From Hellea sp. (GTDB taxonomy: Bacteria; Pseudomonadota; Alphaproteobacteria; Caulobacterales; Maricaulaceae), in assembly GCA_020628425.1 (NCBI GenBank), contig JAHDEZ010000005.1, positions 1-64,000 on the forward strand: a stretch of DNA of 64,000 nucleotides, in the 5' to 3' direction. The position numbers were made by a program, and so were the translations under genes. The notes beneath the pieces are model-generated. The model searched no databases, was not told where the DNA came from, and worked only from the letters and a program-made list of their open reading frames with translations. Of the stretch, positions 36,091 through 45,300 are shown piece by piece; within the stretch, counting starts at the first letter, position 1; every line of letters begins with the position of its first letter.

Positions 36091-37857
36091 ATGAACGCCG
36101 CTCTAATTGAAAAAAAATGGTCTTTTCCGGCGTTTTGCCTGCTGATAGCTGGTTTAATTCTAGTGAAATCCATATTTTTGGGCGAGTATGGCCGGATAGG
36201 TCCAGATAGCGATGATGCCATGCGTCTGGCGCAAATTCGCGATTTTCTGACAGGTGGGCAAAGCTGGTTTGACACAAATCAATACCGAATGGGCGTTAAC
36301 GGAACCGACATGCACTGGTCCCGGCTGGCAGATATACCTTTAATCATACTAATCGGACTATTCGACATCTTTCTGCCTTATACAACAGCAGAAAACCTGG
36401 CGATTTCCATTTGGCCACCGCTTAGTGCTATCGTCGTTCTCGTCGGTGTTTTTACGGGTGCCCGTTTTCTTAAAAATCAGGAAGCCGCCTGGCTCGCAAC
36501 CCTGTTAAGCGCATTATATCTGTTGACCCATTACCGTTTTTCAGCCGGAGCGATTGATCATCACAATATTCAATTCGGCCTCATATCCATGGCCGTCGGT
36601 TTTGCGTTAGATCCCAAATACCGGGCCAAGTCCTTTGCTATTAGCGGGATCTGCACGGCTCTGAGCGTCGCCATCGGCACTGAGGTTTATCTTTTTGATG
36701 CTGTGATTTGCGGTTTCATTGCGGCGCTGTGGTTGTTTAGGGGCAATAGCGCCCAAAATGGTGTGACGAGTTTTGGGTTATCTTTGGCGGCAACGTTGAT
36801 CTGCACCTTCATTCTGGTGACTAATCCAGCCGCCTATGGCACGCTATACTGTGACTCCCTGTCATGGATAACGATCGCGGCAGGTGCGCTAGGCGGTCTT
36901 GGGCTTGCCATTGTAAGTCAGACACTTTCCGGTCGCTCATTTCCCATTAGACTCTCCGGGATTGGCGTACTGGGCGTTACCAGTCTCGGATTATTGCTTA
37001 CGCAAGCACCGCAATGCCTATCCAACCCCCTCGACGATCTACCGTCCGATATGAAAACGCTCTGGTTGGACAACATCGTAGAGGCGCGTCCCCTCTTTAG
37101 TGCAACGGATGCCTTACTCATTGGTCCTCTGGGCATTGGCGTCACTCTTACCGCATTTATTTTAGCCGTCATGAAAATCACAAAAGGGGAACACAGACCG
37201 CAATACGGCCTTTTGACCACGATGTTTTTGGTGGGAACGATGCTCTCCCTTTATCAAATGCGGTTTGTCGGGTTTGGGCAATTCCTGTCTTTTATGGTCA
37301 CTGGTATCTGGATTTATGAACTCCTGCAAAAAACCAATGATAAAGGTGAACGATCCTTGGCCTATCTGGGGGGGGTGGCCCTATCCATTCCTATGTTTTG
37401 GGCTGTGCCAGGCGTTGTATTGGGGCAAGCCAATAAAGGTGAGGCCGAAACACGGGCCGCAATACGGGCAGAGCTTTGTTTTTCTGAAACCGTCATCGCG
37501 TATATGCAAACATTACCCACGGGACGAATTCTAGCAACTGATAACGGAACGCCGATATTTCTAACGCAAACAGACCACGGCACATTGGGTGGAAATTACC
37601 ATCGTAATGTGGACGGAGTCCAGCTGGCCATCAACGCCTATACCACCGAGCCAGTCAAAGCTATGTCCTACCTCGCGGACGGAGCCGTCGATTATGTCCA
37701 TGTCTGTCGAACCACCCAGGAAACCATTGTCCTCAAGGATCATAACCCTGAAGGTCTCATTAGCGCTCTCTTTGATAGCACCTCTCCCGCCTTCCTTAGC
37801 GAACTTGAAACGCTCGAAGACGGCGCGGTCACAATTTATCAGTTTAATCCGCGCTAA
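36091..37857 (+). CDS. multi-pass GT-C-like membrane glycosyltransferase
   Basis: Integral membrane protein of 588 aa with about 10-13 TM segments and a soluble C-terminal part (from about residue 460). Seen: the N-terminal PDSDDAMRLAQIRDFL, ...QSWFDTNQYR..., MHWSRLADIP and the loop AIDHHNIQFGL. The acidic first loop and DHH motif resemble GT-C enzymes such as STT3/PglB or ArnT. The family recurs in alphaproteobacteria under loose names. It probably transfers a sugar from a polyprenyl-phosphate carrier on the periplasmic side. The divergent GT2/methyltransferase/EamA operon would supply the donor. Function inferred. Confidence 0.7.
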   Translation: MNAALIEKKWSFPAFCLLIAGLILVKSIFLGEYGRIGPDSDDAMRLAQIRDFLTGGQSWFDTNQYRMGVNGTDMHWSRLADIPLIILIGLFDIFLPYTTAENLAISIWPPLSAIVVLVGVFTGARFLKNQEAAWLATLLSALYLLTHYRFSAGAIDHHNIQFGLISMAVGFALDPKYRAKSFAISGICTALSVAIGTEVYLFDAVICGFIAALWLFRGNSAQNGVTSFGLSLAATLICTFILVTNPAAYGTLYCDSLSWITIAAGALGGLGLAIVSQTLSGRSFPIRLSGIGVLGVTSLGLLLTQAPQCLSNPLDDLPSDMKTLWLDNIVEARPLFSATDALLIGPLGIGVTLTAFILAVMKITKGEHRPQYGLLTTMFLVGTMLSLYQMRFVGFGQFLSFMVTGIWIYELLQKTNDKGERSLAYLGGVALSIPMFWAVPGVVLGQANKGEAETRAAIRAELCFSETVIAYMQTLPTGRILATDNGTPIFLTQTDHGTLGGNYHRNVDGVQLAINAYTTEPVKAMSYLADGAVDYVHVCRTTQETIVLKDHNPEGLISALFDSTSPAFLSELETLEDGAVTIYQFNPR

Positions 37858-39370
37858 AACTTTCCCGCAGAACAAATTTCTGAACTTTCCCGGAAGCCGT
37901 CCTGGGAAGCTCATCCAAAAATCGAATATGGGTCGGATGCTTATATTTGGCAATTTTGTCAGAAACATGGGCTTGAAGGTCACCCAGTTCCATTGAGCAC
38001 CCCTGTTTGAGCACCACATAGGCACACCCGGTCTCACCGAATTTTTCATGGGGCACACCGATCACCGCCACCTCGGCAATGTCGTCCATTAGATAAAGGC
38101 AGTTTTCGACCTCGGCAGGGTACACATTCTCGCCGCCTGAAATATACATGTCTTTCACACGGTCTTCGATATAGAGAAAGCCCTCCTCATCCATACGGCC
38201 GATATCGCCCGAACGAAACCAGCCATCGACAAAGCTTTCCGCATTGGCATCCGGTCGACGCCAATATCCGGGCGTCACACAAGCGCCTTTGAACCAGATT
38301 TCGCCGGGTACATTGGGCGCGCAGTCCTTGCCGCCCTCATCGACGATGCGTATTTTGGAGTGCATGCCGGCCCGGCCGCAAGAACCGGTCTTGCGCGGAA
38401 TATGCTCTTTTGTCAGCAGTGCGCCGACAGCCGCCGTCTCGGTCATCCCATAGCCTTCTTGGATCATGACGCCTTTGTCGAGCCACCACTCACAGAGCGG
38501 CACAGGCACAGCTTCGGCCCCGCATAAAGCGATTTTCAGCCGTGAGAAATCAACGTCATCGACGCCTGGCAAAGCCTTGATGGCGTTATAGGCAGCCGGC
38601 ACCATAAACAGTGTGGTCACGCCCAACTCGGGATCATTGATGGCGTTCAGCGTCGTGACCGGGTCAAACATGCGTTGCATGATCGTGGTTGAGCCATACC
38701 AAATGGCCGGGACCGCAGTCACATTGAGCGCGCCAATATGGAAGATAGGCATATTGGACAAGCTGACATTATCGGCGAGCGTGCCCGTTGCGGCGACGCC
38801 GGAAGCAATACCGAAATAGATCATGCCGTGTGTGATAATCACGCCTTTTGGCGTCCCCGTTGTCCCCGAAGAATACATTAACATGCATTGGTCTTCGAGG
38901 TTCTGCTCAACCATATCATAAATGGGCTCAGCATTTGTCAATCCGGTTTCATACTCGCTTGGGCCGCCTTCGCCTGTGGTCATGATCCAGCTTTCGACGC
39001 AGCAATTCCCCTCCAAAGCCTCTTTGAGAGGCGCAAAGGGCGCGTCGACCAAACAGATTTTTGCTTCGGCATTTTCCAGAATGAATTTCAGCTCTGGCGG
39101 CATCAACCGGAAATTCAGCGCCAACGCCACAGCCCCAATGCGCCAGCAGGCAAAGACCAGCTCCATAGTATCCGTTGTGTTGAGCGTCAGATATCCAACG
39201 CGGTCGCCTTTCTCCACGCCCATGGCCTTGAGCATACCGGCACATCGCCCAACGCGCTCATGCATCTGCGCATATGTAAAACTGCGGCCACTGGGGATTT
39301 CGCGCATGGCGACCTTATCAGGTGTGCCTGCCGTGTAATGTTTAACCCAATCTTCGACAGCATAACTCAT
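37844..39370 (-). CDS. AMP-dependent acyl-CoA synthetase/ligase
   Basis: ANL-superfamily enzyme (508 aa) activating a carboxylate via acyl-AMP. Seen: the P-loop-like MYSSGTTGTPKGVIITH, GYGMTETAAVG, GWFRSGDIGRMDEEGFLYI, DRVKDMYISGGENVYPAEVE and the catalytic Lys in TASGKVQK. Substrate not determinable; medium or long-chain fatty acids and aromatic acids are common. It is convergent with the GT-C gene (14-base overlap of ends) and has no obvious operon partner. Confidence 0.93.
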   Translation of the reverse strand: MSYAVEDWVKHYTAGTPDKVAMREIPSGRSFTYAQMHERVGRCAGMLKAMGVEKGDRVGYLTLNTTDTMELVFACWRIGAVALALNFRLMPPELKFILENAEAKICLVDAPFAPLKEALEGNCCVESWIMTTGEGGPSEYETGLTNAEPIYDMVEQNLEDQCMLMYSSGTTGTPKGVIITHGMIYFGIASGVAATGTLADNVSLSNMPIFHIGALNVTAVPAIWYGSTTIMQRMFDPVTTLNAINDPELGVTTLFMVPAAYNAIKALPGVDDVDFSRLKIALCGAEAVPVPLCEWWLDKGVMIQEGYGMTETAAVGALLTKEHIPRKTGSCGRAGMHSKIRIVDEGGKDCAPNVPGEIWFKGACVTPGYWRRPDANAESFVDGWFRSGDIGRMDEEGFLYIEDRVKDMYISGGENVYPAEVENCLYLMDDIAEVAVIGVPHEKFGETGCAYVVLKQGCSMELGDLQAHVSDKIAKYKHPTHIRFLDELPRTASGKVQKFVLRESFSAD

Positions 39371-39489
39371 GCCCGTCTCCCCATATGCAATTTTTTGTAT
39401 ATATCTTGAAAACAGATGGGGCGTTGGGAGTCAATATCACCAACGGCCATGTTATGGATATTTAACATTCAAAGACTTATATAGTGAGC

Positions 39490-39903
39490 ATGGCGGATCC
39501 GACGAAAGATTCCATCTATGTCTTTGACAGCGAATGCGTGCTGTGTTCGCGGGCTGTACAATATGTACTCAAACATGAAAAACAGCCGGATATGAAATTC
39601 GTTGCGATTAAATCTGAACTGGGCCGGGAAATTTCGAAACAACATAATGTTGATCCTGATGACCCTCATACCTTTATCTATTTGGAAAATGGAAAAGCCT
39701 CATTTTCATCGGATGCAGGATTTGCTGTGCTCAGAAAAACCGGCGGACCGATGGCATTTTTGCGGATTGGCAGGATCCTACCCCGCCCCATTCGGGACTG
39801 GCTCTATTACCGTATCGCCCGCAATCGGTATAAAGTTTTTGGCAAGCTGGATATGTGCTATGTTCCGACACCAGAGACACGCGAGCGGTTTGTATCAAAA
39901 TGA
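39490..39903 (+). CDS. DCC-family (DUF393) thiol-disulfide oxidoreductase-like protein
   Basis: Protein of about 137 aa from ATG 39490 (a GTG at 39484 is also in frame). Seen: the family's N-terminal FDSECVLCSRAVQYVL (C-x2-C with the preceding D), FVAIKSELGREISK, HTFIYLENGKASFSSDAG and LPRPIRDWLYYRIARNRYKVFG with C-terminal CYVPT. This matches the DCC family, named for a D-x-x-C-x-x-C motif. Its redox role is mostly unproven. The stop overlaps the next gene by ATGA. Confidence 0.9.
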   Translation: MADPTKDSIYVFDSECVLCSRAVQYVLKHEKQPDMKFVAIKSELGREISKQHNVDPDDPHTFIYLENGKASFSSDAGFAVLRKTGGPMAFLRIGRILPRPIRDWLYYRIARNRYKVFGKLDMCYVPTPETRERFVSK

Positions 39904-40217
39904 AAAATTCTAGATTTGGAAGAGTGCTGCTCGGTACAAGTTTTTACATTATTGTGTTTTTTGTGTGGGTCTTTTGGACAACGCGAAACATGGACGGTGT
40001 AGCGGCAGCATATTATGGTCTCGGACTCTGGGGCTTCCTCTTTTATGCAATAATTCTACTTTTCTTCGATCAATTATTTTCAAAGAAATCAAAATTTGAA
40101 GATAAGCGAAAATTAATTTTGATTGAATGTATTTTAGCTCTTTTTATGGTCGTTCCATTGTCAATATTTTCGGCCCGCGGAATAATGTGGTTTTATTGTT
40201 TAGGTGGAAAGTGTTGA
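39900..40217 (+). CDS. small membrane protein, unknown function
   Basis: Protein of 105 aa from ATG 39900, coupled to the DCC gene by an ATGA overlap. Seen: three hydrophobic segments (about residues 9-25, 34-55, 72-90), a Lys-rich loop (FSKKSKFEDKRK) and two Cys near the C-terminus (WFYCLGGKC). The sequence is AT-rich relative to its neighbours. I recognise no family. Its stop abuts the stop of convergent pgi with no gap. Confidence 0.6.
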   Translation: MKNSRFGRVLLGTSFYIIVFFVWVFWTTRNMDGVAAAYYGLGLWGFLFYAIILLFFDQLFSKKSKFEDKRKLILIECILALFMVVPLSIFSARGIMWFYCLGGKC

Positions 40218-41777
40218 TTATTTCATCAACCCAATCAACGCCTCAGTCGACGGGTCATGCTCGCCTTTTGCTCCATCGAGTTCTTTTAAGATTGACTTGG
40301 CCAATACCTTACCCAGCTCCACACCCCATTGGTCAAAGCTGTTTACGCCCCAGATAATGCCTTGGACAAAGACTTTGTGCTCATAAAGCGCAATCAGATG
40401 ACCGAGAGCGAAAGGTGATAATTCATCCAGGGTGATGGTTGTTGACGGGCGATTGCCCGGAAATGTTTTTTGCGGGGCAAGAACCTCGCGGTCTTGTTTC
40501 TTAAAACCGGCGGCCATCATTTCTTCTTCGACAATCATTTGCGATTTACCGATCATCAGGGCTTCACTTTGGGCGAAACAATTGGCGAGTAGCGCCTTGT
40601 GATGGCCAGACCGGTTTTCGTGATCCTTGAGCACGGCCACAAAATCCACCGGCGCGCCCGGCGTGCCCTGATGCAGCCATTGGAAAAAAGCGTGTTGGCC
40701 GTTTGTGCCTTCGTCACCCCAGATGATCGGACAGGTCAGGCCAGTGTTTTCACCGTCGCGGGTTTTGGATTTGCCGTTGCTCTCCATCTCGAGCTGCTGC
40801 AGGAAAGCGGAGAGTTTGCGCAAGCGCCGTGCATAAGGAATAACCGCCACAGAACTATAGCCCAGAACATTGCGGTTCCACACACCGGTCAGCGCCATCA
40901 TGACCGGCAGGTTTTTATCCAAAGGCGCATCGCGGAAATGTGTATCCATGGCTGCCGCGCCCGCCAGAAAATCATCAAAAGCATCAGGTCCAAAAGCGAT
41001 TTGCAAAGACAGTCCGACAGCTGACCAGACCGAATAACGACCACCAACCCAGTCCCAGAAATCAAAGATCTGATCGATGGCCACGCCGAATTTTTCCGCG
41101 CCCTCGCGATTGGCGGTCACAGCGATAAAATTCGCGCCCGCCTTTTTGCCGAGCTTGGCTTCCAGCCAGTCCCGTGCGCTTTCCGCATTCATGCGGGTTT
41201 CCTGTGTGGTGAAGGATTTGGAGACAACGATGACCAACGTGGTTTTCGGGTCCAGGCCCGTCAAAGCATCATTTATGGATGCACCGTCCACATTCTCGGC
41301 AAAGCGCAGTTCAAAGGTATTATCCGTGCTGGCCGCTAATCCATCGGCAATGAGCCGCGGCCCCAAATCAGAGCCTCCAATCCCGATATGGACGATGGAC
41401 TTAAACTTACCCTCTTTGCGCACGTTCTCGGCAAATGTCCGCAATTTGGCCCGCATATCTTTGACCTGTTTCTGAACGTCTTGGTCACCGCCAACGCCGC
41501 GCAGAGCTGGATGCAGTACGGCCCGGTCTTCGGTGGTGTTGATTTTCTCGCCCGCAAAAAACCGCCCGCGCCAGTGCTCCAGCTGACAGTCTGCCGCCAG
41601 ATGCAGGAGCTGTTCCCGGGCCTGTTCGGAAATAGCCTGTTTGGAAAAATCCGCCCGCAGCGGCCCTTCGCGCAAGACGAATTGTTCCATCCGCTTAGGT
41701 TCCAGTTTGAAGAGTTCCGTTATGGCCGGGAGCTTCGCGGCAATAGCTTCGAGTTTTAAGTAGCGATCTTTTTCCAT
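40218..41777 (-). CDS. pgi: glucose-6-phosphate isomerase
   Basis: Glycolysis/gluconeogenesis enzyme (519 aa) interconverting glucose-6-P and fructose-6-P. Seen: VHIGIGGSDLGPRLI, VVSKSFTTQETRMNA, VGGRYSVWSAVGLSLQIAFG (first PGI signature), QQLEMESNGKSKT, IWGDEGTNGQHAFFQWLHQG and the second signature SFDQWGVELGKVLA. It is slightly shorter than E. coli Pgi but complete. It diverges from the UDP-sugar epimerase gene, which may use a sugar made from its products. Confidence 0.96.
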   Translation of the reverse strand: MEKDRYLKLEAIAAKLPAITELFKLEPKRMEQFVLREGPLRADFSKQAISEQAREQLLHLAADCQLEHWRGRFFAGEKINTTEDRAVLHPALRGVGGDQDVQKQVKDMRAKLRTFAENVRKEGKFKSIVHIGIGGSDLGPRLIADGLAASTDNTFELRFAENVDGASINDALTGLDPKTTLVIVVSKSFTTQETRMNAESARDWLEAKLGKKAGANFIAVTANREGAEKFGVAIDQIFDFWDWVGGRYSVWSAVGLSLQIAFGPDAFDDFLAGAAAMDTHFRDAPLDKNLPVMMALTGVWNRNVLGYSSVAVIPYARRLRKLSAFLQQLEMESNGKSKTRDGENTGLTCPIIWGDEGTNGQHAFFQWLHQGTPGAPVDFVAVLKDHENRSGHHKALLANCFAQSEALMIGKSQMIVEEEMMAAGFKKQDREVLAPQKTFPGNRPSTTITLDELSPFALGHLIALYEHKVFVQGIIWGVNSFDQWGVELGKVLAKSILKELDGAKGEHDPSTEALIGLMK

Positions 41778-41859
41778 GGCCGAGGCTTTAATAGATTCCG
41801 CGTATCGTTCAAGCGCAATTACTCCTAGCCCTAACTCGCAAACCTGCTAAACCCCCCAC

Positions 41860-42882
41860 ATGAGCAAAAAAGGCATGACCTATCTGGTGACAGGCACGGC
41901 CGGATTTATCGGCAATCACGTGGCACTCGCCCTGTTGGAGCGGGGTGAGCAGGTCGTGGGCGTGGACAATCTGACGGATTATTACGACCTGTCCCTCAAA
42001 GAGGCACGGCTCGCCCGGATTAAGGAACATAAAAACTTCACCGAGGCCCGCATCGATATTGCCGACAGGACCGTGCTGGAAACCGTGTTCGCAACCCACA
42101 AACCCGACTATGTCATCCATCTGGCAGCGCAGGCAGGGGTGCGCCACTCCATCAACCATCCCCAGGATTATCTTCATTCCAATTTGGCTGGATTTTTAAA
42201 TATTTTAGAGGGCTGTCGCCATGGTGGGGTCAAGCATTTGCTCTATGCCAGTACCAGTTCCGCCTATGGCGCCAATACGAAACAGCCCTTCAAGGAAACC
42301 CATTCCGCCGATCACCCGGTGAGTTTTTACGCCGCCACGAAACGGGCCAATGAACTTATGGCTCACAGCTATAGCCATCTTTATCATATCCCCACATCGG
42401 GCCTGAGATTTTTTACGGTTTACGGCCCTTGGGGACGACCGGACATGGCCTATTTCAAATTCACCAAAGCCATCACAGAAGGCACGCCCATCGATGTTTA
42501 CGGTAAAGGCGAAATGTTCCGGGACTTTACATATATTGATGATGTGGTTGACGGCATCATCAAATTGTGCCCCGTGCTGCCATCGCCTTATGCGGCTCTG
42601 GAGTCCCATGACCTTGTGCTGGGTGCCAGTCCGGTCGCCCCTTTCGAAATTTATAATATCGGCAATGAGCAGGTCGTAAAACTGACGGATTTTATCGCTA
42701 TCCTCGAAGACAAAATCGGCAAACCCGCCATCAAGAATTTAATGGGTATGCAACAGGGCGATGTGCGCCTGACCCATGCCAATACGGACAAGCTCGCCCG
42801 CGTCACAGGCTTCGCGCCCGACACTTCAATCGAGGACGGGCTCGGCCGTTTTGTGGATTGGTATAAGTCCTATTATGGCTGA
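41860..42882 (+). CDS. NAD-dependent epimerase, UDP-glucuronate 4-epimerase type
   Basis: SDR-extended protein of 340 aa. Seen: the Rossmann motif VTGTAGFIGNHVALALL, VVGVDNLTDYYDLSLKEARL, HLAAQAGVRHSI, catalytic FYAATKRANELMAH (Y-x3-K), and RFFTVYGPWGRPDMAYFKFTKAI. This combination is typical of UDP-glucuronate 4-epimerases (LpsL/WbnF), which make UDP-galacturonate for surface glycans. The start at 41860 follows GCTAAACC; no strong SD. The end overlaps gluQRS by 8 bases. Confidence 0.88.
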   Translation: MSKKGMTYLVTGTAGFIGNHVALALLERGEQVVGVDNLTDYYDLSLKEARLARIKEHKNFTEARIDIADRTVLETVFATHKPDYVIHLAAQAGVRHSINHPQDYLHSNLAGFLNILEGCRHGGVKHLLYASTSSAYGANTKQPFKETHSADHPVSFYAATKRANELMAHSYSHLYHIPTSGLRFFTVYGPWGRPDMAYFKFTKAITEGTPIDVYGKGEMFRDFTYIDDVVDGIIKLCPVLPSPYAALESHDLVLGASPVAPFEIYNIGNEQVVKLTDFIAILEDKIGKPAIKNLMGMQQGDVRLTHANTDKLARVTGFAPDTSIEDGLGRFVDWYKSYYG

Positions 42883-43621
42883 CATCATCACCCGCTTCGC
42901 GCCGTCGCCGACCGGCTATTTGCACCTCGGTCATGCCTATGCAGCGGAGCAGGCTTTCGGCTTTGCCCGCAAACATGGTGGGAGCTGTCTGCTCCGTATC
43001 GAAGATATCGACCACACGCGCTGCAAGCCCGAATATACCCGCGCCATATATGAGGACCTGGACTGGCTGGGGTTTGACTGGCCGATCCCGGCCCGTGTGC
43101 AGAGCCAACACCGGGGTGACTATGCCAAAGTGATCGTTACGCTGAACGACAAAGGCCTGCTCTATCGTTGTTTTAAAACCCGCAAAGAACTCCCCGACGG
43201 ACCCTATCGCGGCGGGCCCGACCCAAACGAAGCTGCGAGAATGGGGGCACAGGAAAAATTCACCTGGCGCCTATCCATGGCCAAAGTCGAAGCCCATCTC
43301 GGCGAGAGCGAACTGCCCTTTTCTGACGAGGTTCTGGCCCGCAAGGATATCGGCACCTCTTATCATGTGGCCTGTTGCCATGATGATGCGCTTCAGGGCG
43401 TGACCCATGTGGTGCGCGGAATGGACATCCAACCGCTCACGGCTTTTCAAAATCTATTGCAACGGCTCATGGGATGGCCGATACCTGAATATCACCATCA
43501 TCCGCTGCGGCTGAATGATGACGGGGACAAGCTCTCCAAGCGCAATCACGATACATCCATCCGCAGCCTGCGCGAGGAAGGCTATACAGCCGAGGAAGTT
43601 TTGGATATGGCAAGGCCGTGA
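42875..43621 (+). CDS. gluQ: tRNA glutamyl-Q(34) synthetase GluQRS
   Basis: Class I glutamyl-tRNA-synthetase paralogue that attaches Glu to queuosine in tRNA-Asp; 248 aa from ATG 42875. Seen: TRFAPSPTGYLHLGHAYAA (HIGH-type), RIEDIDHTRC, YHVACCHDDALQGVTHVVRG and KLSKRNHD (KMSKS-type). There is no anticodon-binding domain, as expected. Odd: the segment LLYRCFKTRKELPDG retains only one Cys where GluQRS normally has a zinc-binding CxC, and the later Tyr/Cys ligands are not evident. A frame extending upstream to 42776 overlaps the epimerase gene and is rejected as the start. Confidence 0.9.
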   Translation: MADIITRFAPSPTGYLHLGHAYAAEQAFGFARKHGGSCLLRIEDIDHTRCKPEYTRAIYEDLDWLGFDWPIPARVQSQHRGDYAKVIVTLNDKGLLYRCFKTRKELPDGPYRGGPDPNEAARMGAQEKFTWRLSMAKVEAHLGESELPFSDEVLARKDIGTSYHVACCHDDALQGVTHVVRGMDIQPLTAFQNLLQRLMGWPIPEYHHHPLRLNDDGDKLSKRNHDTSIRSLREEGYTAEEVLDMARP

Positions 43622-43645
43622 AGAAAAGACCCTAAGAATTAGGCT

Positions 43646-44260
43646 ATGAGTAAAGCAAGCACAAAACTAGCCGGCAGGCAATTTACGCCCGGAGAGATGG
43701 TTATCACGAGCCAGTTACCTGACTCAATGGGAAACTGGAAACTCAACTGGGACTTAAGCGTTCGAGGGCTCACACAAGACGATGACTTCCTGCATGGATA
43801 TGACTTCAAGGCCTCAGCTTATTTTCACTTACTCGAGATAAAATCATGGCGAGACTTTGAAGGCAAATCCGTGACATGGGACTCCCTCAATCAAGGTTTT
43901 GAAGGAACTTTATATGTATTCGAACATGCAGAAATTCCGCGCTCCAAAATAACTTTCGGTCAGATTGAGGATGGTAAGATTGAGTTTGAATGGGAAGGTG
44001 AAGGTCATTTATTTTTTGATAAATCGGACTCGAATTTGTGGAAGGATGTCCCTTTCCATCTTAAAGGAAGCGCCAACTTTGAACCGACGATGATCTATCT
44101 TAAAGACGGGACAGATTTCGATTCACTAAGCGATCGGGTATCCGAAATAATGAATCTGGACGACTACATTGTGTCTGAAAAAATAGCTGATGAAAGACCT
44201 AATCACACTTTTCATTACTGTCACTTAATCCCAGATCATAGTATTGAAAAAGCCTCATGA
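43646..44260 (+). CDS. hypothetical protein coupled to a Rieske oxygenase
   Basis: Soluble protein of 204 aa that I do not recognise. Seen: mainly beta-rich sequence with repeated Trp/aromatic positions (GNWKLNWDLSVRG, LEIKSWRDFEGKSVTW, IEFEWEGEGHLFF), no signal peptide or TM, two His near the C-terminus (HTFHYCHLIPDH). The stop overlaps the Rieske gene start by 4 bases (ATGA), so co-translation is likely. It looks more AT-rich than the flanking genes. It could be an accessory subunit or a lipocalin/START-like binder of the oxygenase substrate; this is speculation. Confidence 0.65.
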   Translation: MSKASTKLAGRQFTPGEMVITSQLPDSMGNWKLNWDLSVRGLTQDDDFLHGYDFKASAYFHLLEIKSWRDFEGKSVTWDSLNQGFEGTLYVFEHAEIPRSKITFGQIEDGKIEFEWEGEGHLFFDKSDSNLWKDVPFHLKGSANFEPTMIYLKDGTDFDSLSDRVSEIMNLDDYIVSEKIADERPNHTFHYCHLIPDHSIEKAS

Positions 44261-45294
44261 ACGACTTCGTCAAAGATATCTGGTATTTTGCGGGCGTGTC
44301 CGGAGACGTGAAACCGGGCCAGTTGACCCGTGTGGAAATCGCTGATGAACCTATCACGCTGGGCCGCAAAAAGGACGGGTCTGTTTTTGCCTTGCGGGAT
44401 ATCTGCCCCCACTGGGCGGCACCCTTATCGGCGGGACGCATTGTCGAGGATACCGTCGAATGCCCTTATCACGGCTGGCGGTTCGGGACGGAAAACGGGC
44501 AATGCCGCTCTATTCCGGCTTTGGCCTCCGATAGCGATGTAGAGCCCGGCAAGATTAAGGTCCGGCACTTCCCGACCCGCGAGGACGGGCAGCTCATCTG
44601 GGTCTGGATGGCGTCCGATAGAAAAGGCGTGGGCCAACCGGATGTGGACCCGCCCTCCATTCCGTTTGCCACCTCCAAACCCGTTATCGATGATATTCTG
44701 GACCTCAATTGTTCCATGGATCAGGCGGTCATCGGCCTTATGGATCCGGCCCATGGCCCTTATGTGCATCAGAACCGTTGGTGGCGCACGCAAAAGAGCA
44801 TGCATGATAAAGAGAAGTTATTTGAACCGCGGCCTCTCGGCTTTGCCATGGCCCGCCACACGCCGTCGTCCAATAGTTTCGCCTATAAAATTCTGGGCGG
44901 GAAGCCGGAAACGGAAATTACCTTTTACCTGCCCGGTGCCCGCACCGAGGAGATTAAAGTCGGCAAGCGGACGATACTTTCGCTGACGGTCGTCTCGCCC
45001 GTGTCCGAAGAGAAATCCACCATCCGGCAATTGTTCTTTACGGATATGCTCAAGTTTAAAGCCATACTGCCGATTGCCCGAGCAGGCGCGCTGAAATTCC
45101 TGAAACAAGATCAGGCCATTATGAACCTGCAAGAGCAAAACAAATCCCATAATCCCAAGCGCATGTATGTGGGCGACGCCGACGCCCAGGCCCGCTGGTA
45201 TTTCGCCTTTAAAAAGGAGTGGGCAGCCTCCCGCAAAGAGGGCCGCGACTTTGTGCACCCGGTCAAAGCGCAGGTTTTGAAATATCGGAGTTAA
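44257..45294 (+). CDS. Rieske non-heme iron oxygenase, alpha-subunit type
   Basis: Protein of 345 aa. Seen: the Rieske 2Fe-2S ligands C50-x-H52 (LRDICPHWAAPLSAG) and C69-x2-H72 (VECPYHGWRF), and a C-terminal catalytic domain with DLNCSMDQAVIGLMDPAHGPYVH, a variant of the D-x-x-H region that binds mononuclear iron. This resembles PaO/vanillate O-demethylase-type single-component oxygenases. No reductase or ferredoxin gene is adjacent. The upstream hypothetical gene overlaps by 4 bases. Substrate unknown. A REP-like element follows, then an insertion sequence. Confidence 0.87.
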   Translation: MNDFVKDIWYFAGVSGDVKPGQLTRVEIADEPITLGRKKDGSVFALRDICPHWAAPLSAGRIVEDTVECPYHGWRFGTENGQCRSIPALASDSDVEPGKIKVRHFPTREDGQLIWVWMASDRKGVGQPDVDPPSIPFATSKPVIDDILDLNCSMDQAVIGLMDPAHGPYVHQNRWWRTQKSMHDKEKLFEPRPLGFAMARHTPSSNSFAYKILGGKPETEITFYLPGARTEEIKVGKRTILSLTVVSPVSEEKSTIRQLFFTDMLKFKAILPIARAGALKFLKQDQAIMNLQEQNKSHNPKRMYVGDADAQARWYFAFKKEWAASRKEGRDFVHPVKAQVLKYRS

Positions 45295-45300
45295 AAAAAT

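Noticed and set aside
42776-42874. Upstream extension of gluQRS
   Set aside because: It overlaps the end of the epimerase gene and reads as low-complexity sequence. MADIITRFAPSPTG at 42875 is the family N-terminus.
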